The notes: generated by a model from the letters alone, not told the origin. A stretch of 64,000 nucleotides of DNA from CAZWDO01 sp964632485 [NCBI: uncultured bacterium] (GCA_964632485.1 CAZWDO010000005.1:187882-251881); one strand, 5' to 3'. Positions 54,569 through 63,919 are shown, counted from the first letter of the stretch. Numbers and translations are program-made.

Positions 54569-57500
54569 CAGAAGCGAAGCAAATCACGTTCGTTCCAACG
54601 CATGGCTGGTCAGGTTGGGTAAAGAAGCCCGTCTCAATGGCTATTTGCTTAACATCGACTTCGGCTCTTCCAGCCTGCGCGGCATCCAGACAGAAGACGC
54701 CATGCTGATCACCGAAGAGCGTGACGGAAAGTACACCGTGATCGGTGTAGGCCGGGTATTCAGGAAGCGCTATTCGCTCAAGGACACCTCGTTCTATTTC
54801 GACGGCTATCTACAGGCAACACCGACCGCCACACTGGATGAACAGACCATTCCCGTCCCCGAAACCAAGGCACCGATCAACCGTCTGGATTGGGCGCTGT
54901 TCGAGAATGCCCTGAAAACGACCACCGGTGTGAGTTGGACAGCATTCCCTGTCATTTCGGGTGATACACCTGACGAACAGGCATATGTGCGGGAATTAAT
55001 GCAGGCGGCCATGATCGACGACCTTTTGGGACCCGCTGACGGCCCGGTAGAAGAGATCATCGGCATGAGCGTCCGTGATCGATATCTGGTGGGCAAGCTG
55101 GCCCCTCAAAACGCGGTCATCACCGAAGAGGACGAGCTGCCCGGAGCCGGAGCAGAAGACGATCAGGAAGGCACTCGAGAGGTGGATGCTTCGACCAATC
55201 AGTCACTCGTTCCTTCGTCTTTTGGTTTCACCTTCTGCGTGGACTCGACGGTCAACGAGGTGGAGCTCATTGCGAATTGGGGGCGGTACGAGAGAACGGA
55301 AAGCGAGCGAATCAACAAGGCAAATGACAAACCTTTCCGCTGCTGGAAACGTATTCCCTCGGGTGGTTCGGTCATCATTCCGATGATAAAACGAAAGATC
55401 GAACCGCTCACCATCGACAATCAATGCCCGGAGGTTCTGGTCCAGGGCTCCATCAGTCCGCCTCTGGAGAACGGTGACCGGCTGGTGACGATGTTTTTCA
55501 TCAACAATCAGTCCATGCCGGAACAGAATCAGGATCAGGCATGGGTATTCCAGCCCGAACTGATCGTCCGGGACCCGGAAAATGGCCCCATCTTCAGGAG
55601 ACGGCCGGTTTTGGATTCCGATGGCGGGGATGCCGAGCGTGAAGCGCTCGAGATGATTTACAGAAAACAGGTCGAGTTCGCGGTCGGGCACGGTGTGTCC
55701 GTCCATGCGACCACAGCCGAAAACGATACGGAACACGCGGTCGAGATCAGAACAGCCATCTTGCCGGAATACGAAGTGCCGGTCACAGAAACGCCGGGTC
55801 TGGCAGACGAAGACCGACCGGGTATGAAGCGCATGATAGCCGAAGGTTTCCTCGACATGGAAAACCTCGCGGAGCTGGACAAGGATTCCCTTGTCAATGG
55901 GTTGCGAATTCTAACACAGGATTACTCCGACTGGATCAAAGAACAACGAGACAGGATTCGCAACATTGAAGGCGGAAGGCAGAAGGCGGAAATTCATCCT
56001 TCATCCTCCAGCCTTCATCCTTCCGACTTCATCCCTCAGCCTTTCCGCGGCGCAGCCGTGGCGGCCATGGATCGCTGCTCTCAGGTTCTCCAACGTCTGG
56101 AAGAAGGTATCGATATATTGGGAGCCAACGAACACGCACTCGAGGCATTCCGTTTTGCCAATCGTGCCATGGCGCTCCAGCGCATTCGCAGCATCTATGC
56201 TTTGAGCAAGAGACGCGGTGACGATCCTGACCTCGGTACCCTGAATGTTCGAAAAAACAGGTCGTGGCGACCGTTCCAGCTGGCCTTCATGCTTCTATCG
56301 CTGACAGCTTTGGCCAACCCGGAACACAAGGACAGGACCGAGCCACTCGAAGCCTATGCCGACCTTCTCTGGTTTCCCACCGGTGGTGGTAAGACCGAAG
56401 CGTATCTGGGCGTGGCGGCTTTCACCATGGCGATTCGACGGTTGCAAGGAGATATGGGCGGTTTGGATGGCACTCGCGGTCTCGCCGTGATCATGAGATA
56501 TACCCTCCGTCTGTTGACCCTCCAACAGTTTCAAAGAGCGACCACCCTGATCTGTGCCTTGGAGTCAATGCGTCGTGAAGACCCCGAGAAATGGGGGAAG
56601 ACACCTTTCACCATCGGACTCTGGGTAGGAAATAGGGTCACACCCGGGACAACGGACGATGCGCATTCGGCTATTCAGCGTTTCAGAGATGGGCAGCGGT
56701 ACGGTAGTAATTCCCCAGCACAGCTGACCACTTGTCCGTGGTGTGGTGCGGAGATTTCAGAGGGCCGTCACATAGAAGTCAATAATGCTATCAAGCGGAC
56801 CTTTCTATACTGTGGGGACAAACTCGGCAGATGCGATTTTAGCAAAAGGAATTCAAAGGATTTAGGAATTCCGGTTCTGGTCGTTGACGATGAAATTTAC
56901 AGACATCCTCCAACCATGCTGATCGCTACGGTGGACAAATTCGCCATGATGGCCTGGCGTGGGCAGGTGCGAACACTCTTTGGCCGTGCTACACAGGAAT
57001 GTGCTCGACATGGCCTGTTATGGCCCAATGCGGATTGCTCCGGCAATCACAACGCTATGGGTGGTCTACCCAGGGTCACTGTGAAGGATATCACTCCAAT
57101 TCGCCCTCCGGATTTGATCATTCAGGACGAGTTCCATCTCATCAGCGGACCGTTGGGAACGATGGTCGGGCTTTACGAAACGGCTGTGGATGAACTCTCT
57201 ACATGGCAGGTCGGCAGTAAATCGATCCGTCCCAAGGTCATCGCGTCTACGGCTACCGTTCGCAAGGCTGACGAGCAGGTCAACAACGTCTTCTTGAGAC
57301 AGGTGGCGGTCTTTCCACCCCATGGACTGGATGTGGAGGACAACTTCTTCTCTGTCCAGAGACCTATCGAGGAAAAACCCGGTCGACGATACATGGGGAT
57401 CTGTTCCCCGGGAAGCTCGCGTCCGGCTGTATTGATTCGCGTCTACGTGGCCATGTTAACGGCGGCGCAGTCACTTTTCGAACGGTTCGGTCAGGTTGCC

Positions 57501-58508
57501 GATCCATATATGACCGTTGTCGGCTATTTCAATTCACTGCGGGAACTCGGCGGCATGAGACGCCTTGCCGAGGATGACGTCCAGACCCGTGCCTATAGAG
57601 TACAGATGAGCGATGTCAGCCGACCGGGACTGGAACAGCGGTCGGTCAGGAACGTGGGCGAGTTGACCTCCCGTGTGTCGAGCAAGGATATCCCGAAAAA
57701 GCTGGATCAACTGGAAGTGAAATTCAACGCTACTCTGGAAGACGGCAAGTACGTCACCAATTGGGAAAAGGGTGAAACACGGGCCATCGATATCGTTCTG
57801 GCCACCAACATGCTTTCGGTGGGTGTGGACGTGAATCGTCTGGGAATCATGGCCGTGAACGGTCAGCCGAAAAATACGGCAGAATACATTCAGGCGACGA
57901 GTCGTGTCGGTCGTCAATTCCCGGGACTCGTTTGCACGGTATTGACGTGGTCCAGACCGCGTGACCTCTCTCACTACGAAACGTTCGAGCATTACCATGC
58001 CACCTTCTACAAACACGTCGAGGCTCAATCGGTCACACCTTTCGCTCCGAGAGCGCTCGACCGTGGATTAACCGGTACTTTGGTCAGCCTGATGCGACTG
58101 GGCCACGCCCCATTAAATCCGAATCTTGGGGCCATGGCGCTCGACAACGTGACTTCTCCCGAATTGACCAGCGCCAAGGAGAGCATCACAAACAGAGCCT
58201 GGAAAGCGACCAGCAAAAAAGCCATCAAGGAAAACGCCGAGGTGATGATTTCCGATCGCTCTGACCGTTGGGTGAAGGAGGCCGGAAAAGCCGGACGCCG
58301 CTTGGGCTATGAAACCGAAAGGCGGCAAGGCGATGTGGCGGCACTGCTGAGAAAACCGGGCGTGGCCGCTTGGGACGAATTTACCGTGCCCATGTCGATG
58401 CGTGAAGTGGAACCGGGTGTGAAACTGATTATGGATATTGCGACTCTGCCGGAACCTCCGGCTTGGCGAATGAGAAGAACGGATGATAGCGACGGAGGTG
58501 AAGCATGA
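54561..58508 (+). CDS. drmA: DrmA, helicase-domain core protein of DISARM
   Basis: A 1315-residue core DISARM protein with a superfamily 2 helicase. Walker A is WFPTGGGKTEAYLG (about 603-616), the DEFH box is IIQDEFHLISGPLG (about 853-866), motif III is ASTATVRKADEQV, and motifs V/VI are ATNMLSVGVDVNRLG and IQATSRVGRQ (about 1110). A zinc-ribbon-like pair (CPWCGAE ... CGDKLGRC) lies between Walker A and the DEFH box. ATG at 54561 follows GGAGGA by 7 bases and overlaps the Fic stop, so I prefer it to the longer frame from 54495. Residues about 470-491 are encoded by an in-frame palindromic repeat. DrmA forms a complex with DrmB that engages DNA with free 5' ends. Confidence 0.9.
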   Translation: MNNRSEANHVRSNAWLVRLGKEARLNGYLLNIDFGSSSLRGIQTEDAMLITEERDGKYTVIGVGRVFRKRYSLKDTSFYFDGYLQATPTATLDEQTIPVPETKAPINRLDWALFENALKTTTGVSWTAFPVISGDTPDEQAYVRELMQAAMIDDLLGPADGPVEEIIGMSVRDRYLVGKLAPQNAVITEEDELPGAGAEDDQEGTREVDASTNQSLVPSSFGFTFCVDSTVNEVELIANWGRYERTESERINKANDKPFRCWKRIPSGGSVIIPMIKRKIEPLTIDNQCPEVLVQGSISPPLENGDRLVTMFFINNQSMPEQNQDQAWVFQPELIVRDPENGPIFRRRPVLDSDGGDAEREALEMIYRKQVEFAVGHGVSVHATTAENDTEHAVEIRTAILPEYEVPVTETPGLADEDRPGMKRMIAEGFLDMENLAELDKDSLVNGLRILTQDYSDWIKEQRDRIRNIEGGRQKAEIHPSSSSLHPSDFIPQPFRGAAVAAMDRCSQVLQRLEEGIDILGANEHALEAFRFANRAMALQRIRSIYALSKRRGDDPDLGTLNVRKNRSWRPFQLAFMLLSLTALANPEHKDRTEPLEAYADLLWFPTGGGKTEAYLGVAAFTMAIRRLQGDMGGLDGTRGLAVIMRYTLRLLTLQQFQRATTLICALESMRREDPEKWGKTPFTIGLWVGNRVTPGTTDDAHSAIQRFRDGQRYGSNSPAQLTTCPWCGAEISEGRHIEVNNAIKRTFLYCGDKLGRCDFSKRNSKDLGIPVLVVDDEIYRHPPTMLIATVDKFAMMAWRGQVRTLFGRATQECARHGLLWPNADCSGNHNAMGGLPRVTVKDITPIRPPDLIIQDEFHLISGPLGTMVGLYETAVDELSTWQVGSKSIRPKVIASTATVRKADEQVNNVFLRQVAVFPPHGLDVEDNFFSVQRPIEEKPGRRYMGICSPGSSRPAVLIRVYVAMLTAAQSLFERFGQVADPYMTVVGYFNSLRELGGMRRLAEDDVQTRAYRVQMSDVSRPGLEQRSVRNVGELTSRVSSKDIPKKLDQLEVKFNATLEDGKYVTNWEKGETRAIDIVLATNMLSVGVDVNRLGIMAVNGQPKNTAEYIQATSRVGRQFPGLVCTVLTWSRPRDLSHYETFEHYHATFYKHVEAQSVTPFAPRALDRGLTGTLVSLMRLGHAPLNPNLGAMALDNVTSPELTSAKESITNRAWKATSKKAIKENAEVMISDRSDRWVKEAGKAGRRLGYETERRQGDVAALLRKPGVAAWDEFTVPMSMREVEPGVKLIMDIATLPEPPAWRMRRTDDSDGGEA
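55968..56030. repeat. Imperfect palindrome inserted in frame in drmA
   Basis: A purine-rich arm (55968-55990, GAAGGCGGAAGG...) and a pyrimidine-rich arm (56008-56030, ending CTTCCGACTTC) pair at 18 of 23 positions. It encodes a low-complexity peptide rich in Ser, His and Pro without disrupting the frame. It looks like a dispersed palindromic element lodged in a coding sequence. Confidence 0.65.
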
Positions 58509-60391
58509 GTACACATCCAGTAGGACAAGTGAGACCGAGCCAGCTGTTGTGGACTTACGGACCGGGTGCGTTGATCGACTTACCCAACCTGTCCGTGATC
58601 ACGATGGGACTGGACAGATGGGATATCGACCGGTGTCCGCCCGTGGAAGAAGCCCGATTGCTGGCTGCCGTGCGTCGGGTGCTCGGTCCGCAGGTAACCC
58701 ATCTTCGGATTCCACCTGTCATGAATGACGAAAGCGCGAGTCCTTTTTCCGCCGAAGGTAAAGTCGGCGTTCCGGTCAGACCGTTCCCACGTTGGCTTCG
58801 CTGTGTGAAGTGCGGCCTCCTGGCTGAATACGACTCCGGGCTGTTCAACATCAAGGCCAACCCTTACAGGCCGGAACTGACCCACTTCGTCCATACGAAC
58901 TGCATCAAGGGTGCAAATGCCGATGCCGTGCCAGCGCGTTTTCTGCTGGCTTGCCGCAACGGACATTTGGACGATTTCCCTTGGCACTGGTTCGTGCATG
59001 GCGGCCAATCCGATTGCAGGGGAACGCTGCGTTTCTTCGAATCAGGGGCTTCGCTGCAGACCGAAAATCTCTGGGTCAAATGCGATGCTTGTGGCGCTTC
59101 GAAACAGTTGGCGAAAGCCTTTGGTAAAAGCGGTCAAGAAAACCTCCCAGCTTGCCGAGGTCGTCATCCTCATCTCGATAAATTCGATGCCGATTGTAAC
59201 GAGCAGCCCCGGGCTGTGCTTTTGGGTGCCACCAACAGTTGGTTCCCGATCACGCTATCAGTGCTGGCCATTCCCCTCGAGAAGAACCAGCTTTCCCAGT
59301 TGATTCTGGATGGATGGGACTATTTTGCGGATGCCGATTCTGTCGAAGAGATCAAGATCATCGTAAAGACCCTGACCAAGACAAACAGCCTTCCCGGAAT
59401 CGACAAATATCAGGCGGATGAAATCTGGTTTGCGGTACAGGATCGCAGAGATGGAAACGCTACCGAGGTCATTTCCGAAGGTGATATCAAAGGACCGGAA
59501 TGGGATGTGTTGATATCTCCAAATCCACCGACGGATTGGCCACACTTTTTGAGCAGCAAGGTAGCGAGACCGCAAGCCTACAAAGATGTTCTGGATTCGG
59601 TCCTCTTGTTGGAGCGTTTGAGAGAAGTGAATGCGCTGATTGGGTACACTCGCGTGGAGGCTCCCGAAGAATCGGCGGACGAAGACGAGCGCCCACCAAT
59701 GGCGAATCTGTGCAAAGGAAGACCCAGCTGGATTCCTGCCGGTGAGGTGCATGGAGAAGGAATATTCATCCGTTTCAACAAGAAGGCCATTTCCGACTGG
59801 GAACAGCTGGAAGCCGTCAAACGCAGGGATCAGAAAATTGAACAGGGTCACCGTGGCTGGCGAAACGCCCGTGGACTCGATCCGGAAGTCGGCTATCCGG
59901 GAATCAGATACACAATGCTGCACTCATTCGCCCACCTGTTGATCAGGGAGCTGGCACTGGAATGTGGTTACAATGCGGCAAGTATTCGGGAGCGGATCTA
60001 TGCCGGTACCGGTGAATCTCCAATGGCCGGGATTCTCATCTATACCGCCGCTGCAGATTCCGATGGAACGCTCGGTGGTCTGGTCGATCTCGGGAAACCC
60101 GATAACCTCGGCCGCCTGATCGAACAAGCGTTGAACAGAGCTATGATTTGCTCGTCAGATCCACTCTGTTCAGAACACAATCCAAGCGAAGATCGTTCTC
60201 TCCATGCCGCATCTTGCCATGCCTGCGCATTCGTTGCCGAAACATCCTGTGAAAGAGGCAACCGCTATCTGGACAGGGCATTGCTGGTGGAAACGTTCGA
60301 ATGCAAGGATGCCGCTTTTTTCAGAAAAGTGCTTAAGGACTACTATTGCGTTGCTGAGGAACAAGCTCCATACGGATCGGCGAAGAAGTGA
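58505..60391 (+). CDS. drmB: DrmB, DUF1998-domain core protein of DISARM
   Basis: A 628-residue core DISARM protein. The N-terminus has the typical QVRPSQLLWTYGPGALIDLPNLSVI. A zinc-binding pair occurs at LRCVKCGLLAEY (about residue 98), with more cysteines (CDACGASKQ) further on. The C-terminal DUF1998 region (about 475-610) contains LHSFAHLLIRELALECGY and the cysteine-rich stretch CSSDPLCSEHNPSEDRSLHA / CHACAFVAETSCERGN. DrmB partners with DrmA in the DISARM complex. It overlaps drmA and drmC by 4 bases each. Confidence 0.92.
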   Translation: MSTHPVGQVRPSQLLWTYGPGALIDLPNLSVITMGLDRWDIDRCPPVEEARLLAAVRRVLGPQVTHLRIPPVMNDESASPFSAEGKVGVPVRPFPRWLRCVKCGLLAEYDSGLFNIKANPYRPELTHFVHTNCIKGANADAVPARFLLACRNGHLDDFPWHWFVHGGQSDCRGTLRFFESGASLQTENLWVKCDACGASKQLAKAFGKSGQENLPACRGRHPHLDKFDADCNEQPRAVLLGATNSWFPITLSVLAIPLEKNQLSQLILDGWDYFADADSVEEIKIIVKTLTKTNSLPGIDKYQADEIWFAVQDRRDGNATEVISEGDIKGPEWDVLISPNPPTDWPHFLSSKVARPQAYKDVLDSVLLLERLREVNALIGYTRVEAPEESADEDERPPMANLCKGRPSWIPAGEVHGEGIFIRFNKKAISDWEQLEAVKRRDQKIEQGHRGWRNARGLDPEVGYPGIRYTMLHSFAHLLIRELALECGYNAASIRERIYAGTGESPMAGILIYTAAADSDGTLGGLVDLGKPDNLGRLIEQALNRAMICSSDPLCSEHNPSEDRSLHAASCHACAFVAETSCERGNRYLDRALLVETFECKDAAFFRKVLKDYYCVAEEQAPYGSAKK

Positions 60392-61164
60392 TGAATGCCG
60401 AAATCTGGCAAGTCATCGCTGACATCGGGATCGGACTTCATCCCGACCGGGTAAACGCGATAGCGGACAAGATAGCCGGTCTGTCATCGGTGGACGAGTT
60501 TTACAAGGCGAGTTCGGGTTTCGGCCCGGCTGCCAACAAACCGATGATGAACGCTCTGGAAAAGGCGTGGAAGAACAACCCCGGGGTTTCCCCTCTGGAA
60601 CTTGCCGCCGCTTTGCGCGGCGCGTCCGGAACGGCCGTGATCATGGAAAAGCGTGAAGCGGTCGAAATGGTCTGGACAGGTCCTTTTACCGGGCTGGTTG
60701 CATCCCGGCATACAGAACAGGTTTTGCTCGAGGTGATAGGTTCCGCGAGATGGCGGCTCTTCATTGTCAGCTTCGTCGCCTATGACATCGACTCGGTCAA
60801 GAAGGCTTTGCAGGATGCGGTCGGCAGGAACGTAAAAATCGACATCTTGCTGGAGTCGTCGAAGGCCCATGGCGGCAAGATCGATATCGACTCGATATAC
60901 GCTTTCAAAAAAGCGATTCCGTCGGCCAACGTCTATGCGTGGAATTCCGAGTTGAAATCCTCTTACCGTTGGAACGGTTCTGTCCATGCCAAGTGCGCCG
61001 TTGCCGATGGCTCCCTCGCTTTCATCACGAGCGCCAACCTCACGAGAGCGGCCATGGAAAACAACATGGAACTGGGGGTGCTGGTCCGTGGAGGCAACCT
61101 GCCGGAAAAACTCGAAAGGCATCTCGAAGCGTTGGTGACGACGGGAGTGATAGGGAAAATCTGA
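60388..61164 (+). CDS. drmC: DrmC, phospholipase D-like DISARM protein
   Basis: A 258-residue protein with one phospholipase D active-site motif, VHAKCAVADGSLAFITSANLTRAAMENNMELG (HxK...D, H at about 200). A single HKD motif per chain means the active site would form in a dimer, as in nuclease members of the superfamily. It is the third DISARM core gene, after drmA and drmB, in the canonical order. In a published Bacillus system drmC was reported as dispensable for protection. It overlaps drmB by 4 bases; its stop overlaps the vsr start (TGATG). Confidence 0.9.
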   Translation: MMNAEIWQVIADIGIGLHPDRVNAIADKIAGLSSVDEFYKASSGFGPAANKPMMNALEKAWKNNPGVSPLELAAALRGASGTAVIMEKREAVEMVWTGPFTGLVASRHTEQVLLEVIGSARWRLFIVSFVAYDIDSVKKALQDAVGRNVKIDILLESSKAHGGKIDIDSIYAFKKAIPSANVYAWNSELKSSYRWNGSVHAKCAVADGSLAFITSANLTRAAMENNMELGVLVRGGNLPEKLERHLEALVTTGVIGKI

Positions 61165-61622
61165 TGGATACAGTTGACAGAAAAACCCGTTCCAAGATCA
61201 TGAAAAGTGTCCCTCAAAAGGATACCAAGCCCGAAATGCGTCTCAGAAAGGCGTTGCATGGGATGGATTTTCGGTACCGACTGCATGACAAGAAACTGCC
61301 CGGCTCTCCCGATCTGGTTTTCCCGAAATACAAGGCCGTCATCTTCGTGAATGGCTGTTTCTGGCACCGGCATGGCTGCAAACAGACCACAACACCCACC
61401 ACGCGTGAGAATTTCTGGAAGGCCAAATTCGAAGCCAATATCGAACGCGACAAAAAAAATGTCAGTGACCTTGATGCGGCCGGTTGGCGCGTGATGACTG
61501 TGTGGGAATGTAAACTGAAGAAAGCCGATGAGAATCACCTTTTTGAAAAGATCAAATGTTTCCTGAATGATTTTTTAGGTGAAGAATCAATGGCAGAATT
61601 AATCAAAAGCAGGAGCGGCTAA
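61164..61622 (+). CDS. vsr: Vsr, very-short-patch mismatch endonuclease
   Basis: A 152-residue endonuclease that nicks 5' of the T in T:G mismatches made by deamination of 5-methylcytosine. Family motifs: DTKPEMRLRKALHGMDFRYRLHDK, LPGSPDLVFPKYKAVIFVNGCFWHRHGC (catalytic Asp in SPDLVF, His/Cys zinc site in CFWHRHGC) and RDKKNVSDLDAAGWRVMTVWECKL. A longer frame opens at 60939 inside drmC, but ATG at 61164 overlaps the drmC stop (TGATG) and begins with the family's MDTVDRKTRSKIM. Together with the methyltransferase at the other end of the operon it forms a Dcm/Vsr-like pair. Confidence 0.92.
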   Translation: MDTVDRKTRSKIMKSVPQKDTKPEMRLRKALHGMDFRYRLHDKKLPGSPDLVFPKYKAVIFVNGCFWHRHGCKQTTTPTTRENFWKAKFEANIERDKKNVSDLDAAGWRVMTVWECKLKKADENHLFEKIKCFLNDFLGEESMAELIKSRSG

Positions 61623-62642
61623 ATGAAAAGCAGGCTGAAGAACCTTTACAAATACCTAATCGAGAACCGGAAACACGAAGTCGAAGGCTGGCATGATGCC
61701 TATCGTGAGTTTTACGATCAGGTTGGGCAAATACGTGAGCGCATCAAATCAGGAAAAGGTTTGGCTCAAACTGATGAGGCTTTCCTGAAGCAGCTCCTCT
61801 ATGAAAAAAGTAACGGGATCGCTTCTCGCGGCCAGTCCACTTTGAGTGAACCAGATTTCAAAAAAGTTATTGAAGATGCCGATTTTTTAGGCTGCCTGCA
61901 GGATCTGATTGCGAATCCAACGCCTGAGACATACAAAGCATTCGCGGAGATCTGGCCACAAAAAGTGACTCAAAATAATCCGGTCTTGATTAACAGGGTA
62001 GCTGCAGCCTGCACGCTCGAAGTTTCCACAACTGTTGATTCCGGTAAGTTCAATCAGGTCTTCAGCTGGCTTATTCGTGAAGGAATTATCCCGACATACC
62101 CTGCAGAAAAGGATCAGGATTGGTTTTCAATGAATCTATGGTTAATGAATGAAATAAAATCAAATGACTGGCTGGAAGAAATAAACAAGGATAATGGATA
62201 CAAAACTTATAAAATTAAAGGTACAGATATCGAAACGGATGAGTTTTATCTGAACCTGTTTGTTTGGGTGCTGTATGAAAACCTGTCCAACCCATTCAGC
62301 CTGAAAAAGCAGATCGTTAAATACGGCGCTCCCGGAACAGGTAAAACATACCAGGCTCGTCAGCAGACCTTGATGCTTTTTGATATCTGGAAAGAGGAGT
62401 TTGCTCCGAATAGTAGTCTTACACATGCAAGCCAGATTGAGCTGGTACAGTTTCATCCTTCTTTCAGTTATGAAGACTTCATGGAAGGCTTGCGCCCCAT
62501 TCTGGACGGTAATGGAACCGCTCAGCTGACTTTGCAGAATGGTGTTTTCAAAGAATTCTGCCGAAATGCCGGAAAGTGGGAAATTGATGTTTGCGATCTT
62601 GGTCTCGATCGGGACTGGGAATTAATTAGAGTCCGTCCATAA
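61623..62642 (+). pseudogene. McrB-like GTPase, 3'-truncated
   Basis: The 339-residue product has an unrecognised N-terminal region (1-225) and the beginning of an McrB-type AAA+ GTPase domain. Walker A is YGAPGTGKTYQARQ (about 233-246), and ELVQFHPSFSYEDFMEGLRP is a clear McrB signature. It ends at DLDRDWELIRVRP before Walker B, the NKxD-like GTP motif (NTAD) and the sensor regions. The stop lies about 12 bases inside the left end of the insertion sequence. It is therefore broken and probably inactive, and no McrC gene remains in the window. Its DNA is more AT-rich than drmA-drmC, indicating a separate origin. McrBC cuts DNA containing 5-methylcytosine. Confidence 0.85.
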
Positions 62643-62730
62643 ATTCAACGTGTTGTAGCATAAATAGATAGATATATTATTAAAGTAAATATTATCAGAA
62701 AAAAAATATTGTTTGTTGACAACAAAATGC

Positions 62731-62759
62731 TTGACTTTTTATCTCTTTTGTGTTATATT
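62731..62759 (+). promoter_or_regulatory. Promoter of the transposase gene
   Basis: TTGACT (62731-62736), 17-base spacer, TATATT (62754-62759). A ribosome binding site AAGGAG (62791-62796) lies 9 bases before the transposase ATG. The gap 62643-62805 contains nothing else apart from the IS end. Confidence 0.7.
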
Positions 62760-62805
62760 ACAATCGGTTGGTTAATTTTAAACTATAGCAAAGGAGATTT
62801 GAGAA

Positions 62806-63771
62806 ATGAAGTTGTTTTGTGAAAATCGACTCCGGTTTGAGGAAAAGCTCTGGGAGGACAATCCTGAGTTATTGACCTTAGATAGCATATTAGAACTTCA
62901 TCAGGATATTTATCTGTTGATTGCCGATGATATTCTCCCAATCCGCCAAAGCGATATTAAGAAGGGGCGAAATGATTCCCCGACCGTCGAGCAGGTACTC
63001 CGGGCCGCATTGTATAAAGAGATTTTCAGACTGGGCTATCGCGAACTGGAATATGCTGAGAAGGATTCGAAGATTTGCGAGCTGTTTTTAAAGCTGCATC
63101 GCCGGAACGTTTTTTCATTTCAGGTATTGCAGAAATACATATCGGCAATTCGACCGGAATCGCTGCGGCGAGTGATGGTGGAACTCAATCGTATCGCATT
63201 GGAGGAATTGAATCTTTCGTCGGATATCATCAAGCGGTTGCGGGTGGACACGACGGTAGTGGAATCGAATATTCACTATCCGACGGACAACAGTCTGATT
63301 TGGGATTGTATCCGGAAGCTGGATGAGAACATGAAGAAACTAAGCCGGCATCTGCAGCAACAGTATCGCAGTGAATGCAAGCAGGCGAAGAAGAATTTTT
63401 TCAAGATCAATGTGGAGAAGAAGCCCCAGAAGCGGAAAGAGACCTTTGAGGATCAGTTGAAATTGTTTATCTCCTATATGAAGCGCGCGGAGCAGAAACT
63501 GCAGGAGATATCTCACTGTAATATCGGATTGATGGATCGGAAAGTGGATCGCTTGAAATCGATTGTTCAGAGCAAGACGCTGGAAACTCAACTGAAGAAA
63601 TGGCGGAGCGGCATTGAAGGCGTGATATCGAATATCAAACGACGATTTGAACTGCGTCGAAGCGTCTGGAAAGGACGGCGGCGGTTCGAGTCCAAGGTGT
63701 TCTGGAGTGTGATCGCCTACAACGTCCATGTTATACCGGCCATGCTCTTTAAGCAGATTCAACTGAGCTGA
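62806..63771 (+). pseudogene. DDE transposase lacking the middle of its catalytic domain
   Basis: A 321-residue transposase; full-length relatives are about 430-470 residues. The N-terminal domain (SPTVEQVLRAALYKEIFRLGYRELEYAEKDS, about 58-88) is standard. The first catalytic Asp is D148 (LRVDTTVVESNIHYPTDNSL). The end of the catalytic domain is present with E271 (KKWRSGIEGVISNIKRRFELRRSVWKG). The usual middle section with the second Asp (a DRGF-type motif) is missing between about residues 240 and 260, where the frame runs straight into the C-terminal block. This in-frame deletion should abolish activity. It could move only with help from an intact copy. Confidence 0.8.
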
Positions 63772-63892
63772 TTTAGTTGAATCGGATACATCAATTAGAG
63801 GGAGTTGGAGATTGCAGGTGGAAGGTATATCCCAAAATATGAAATCCAAGCGGAATTTGGATGAAAACCTGTTTGTTTTAAAAATATAACCA

Positions 63893-63919
63893 CCAGAATC
63901 CGTCTGATTTTGATTCTGG
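63893..63919. repeat. Short perfect inverted repeat after the IS
   Basis: CCAGAATC (63893-63900), an 11-base loop and GATTCTGG (63912-63919). No T-run follows, so it is not a typical terminator. The remaining bases 63772-64000 contain no recognisable gene and no continuation of mcrB. Confidence 0.45.

Larger units (their letters stand above)
62630..63869 (+). mobile_element. Insertion sequence (ISNCY/IS1182-like), internally deleted
   Basis: The unit holds one transposase gene behind its own promoter. The left end is placed at AGTCCGTCCATAAATTC (62630-62646), at the break in mcrB. A weak inverted counterpart, GAATTTGGATGAAAACC (63853-63869), lies 80 bases after the transposase stop. The two ends match only partly, and no target duplication was identified, so the limits are approximate. 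Confidence 0.5.
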
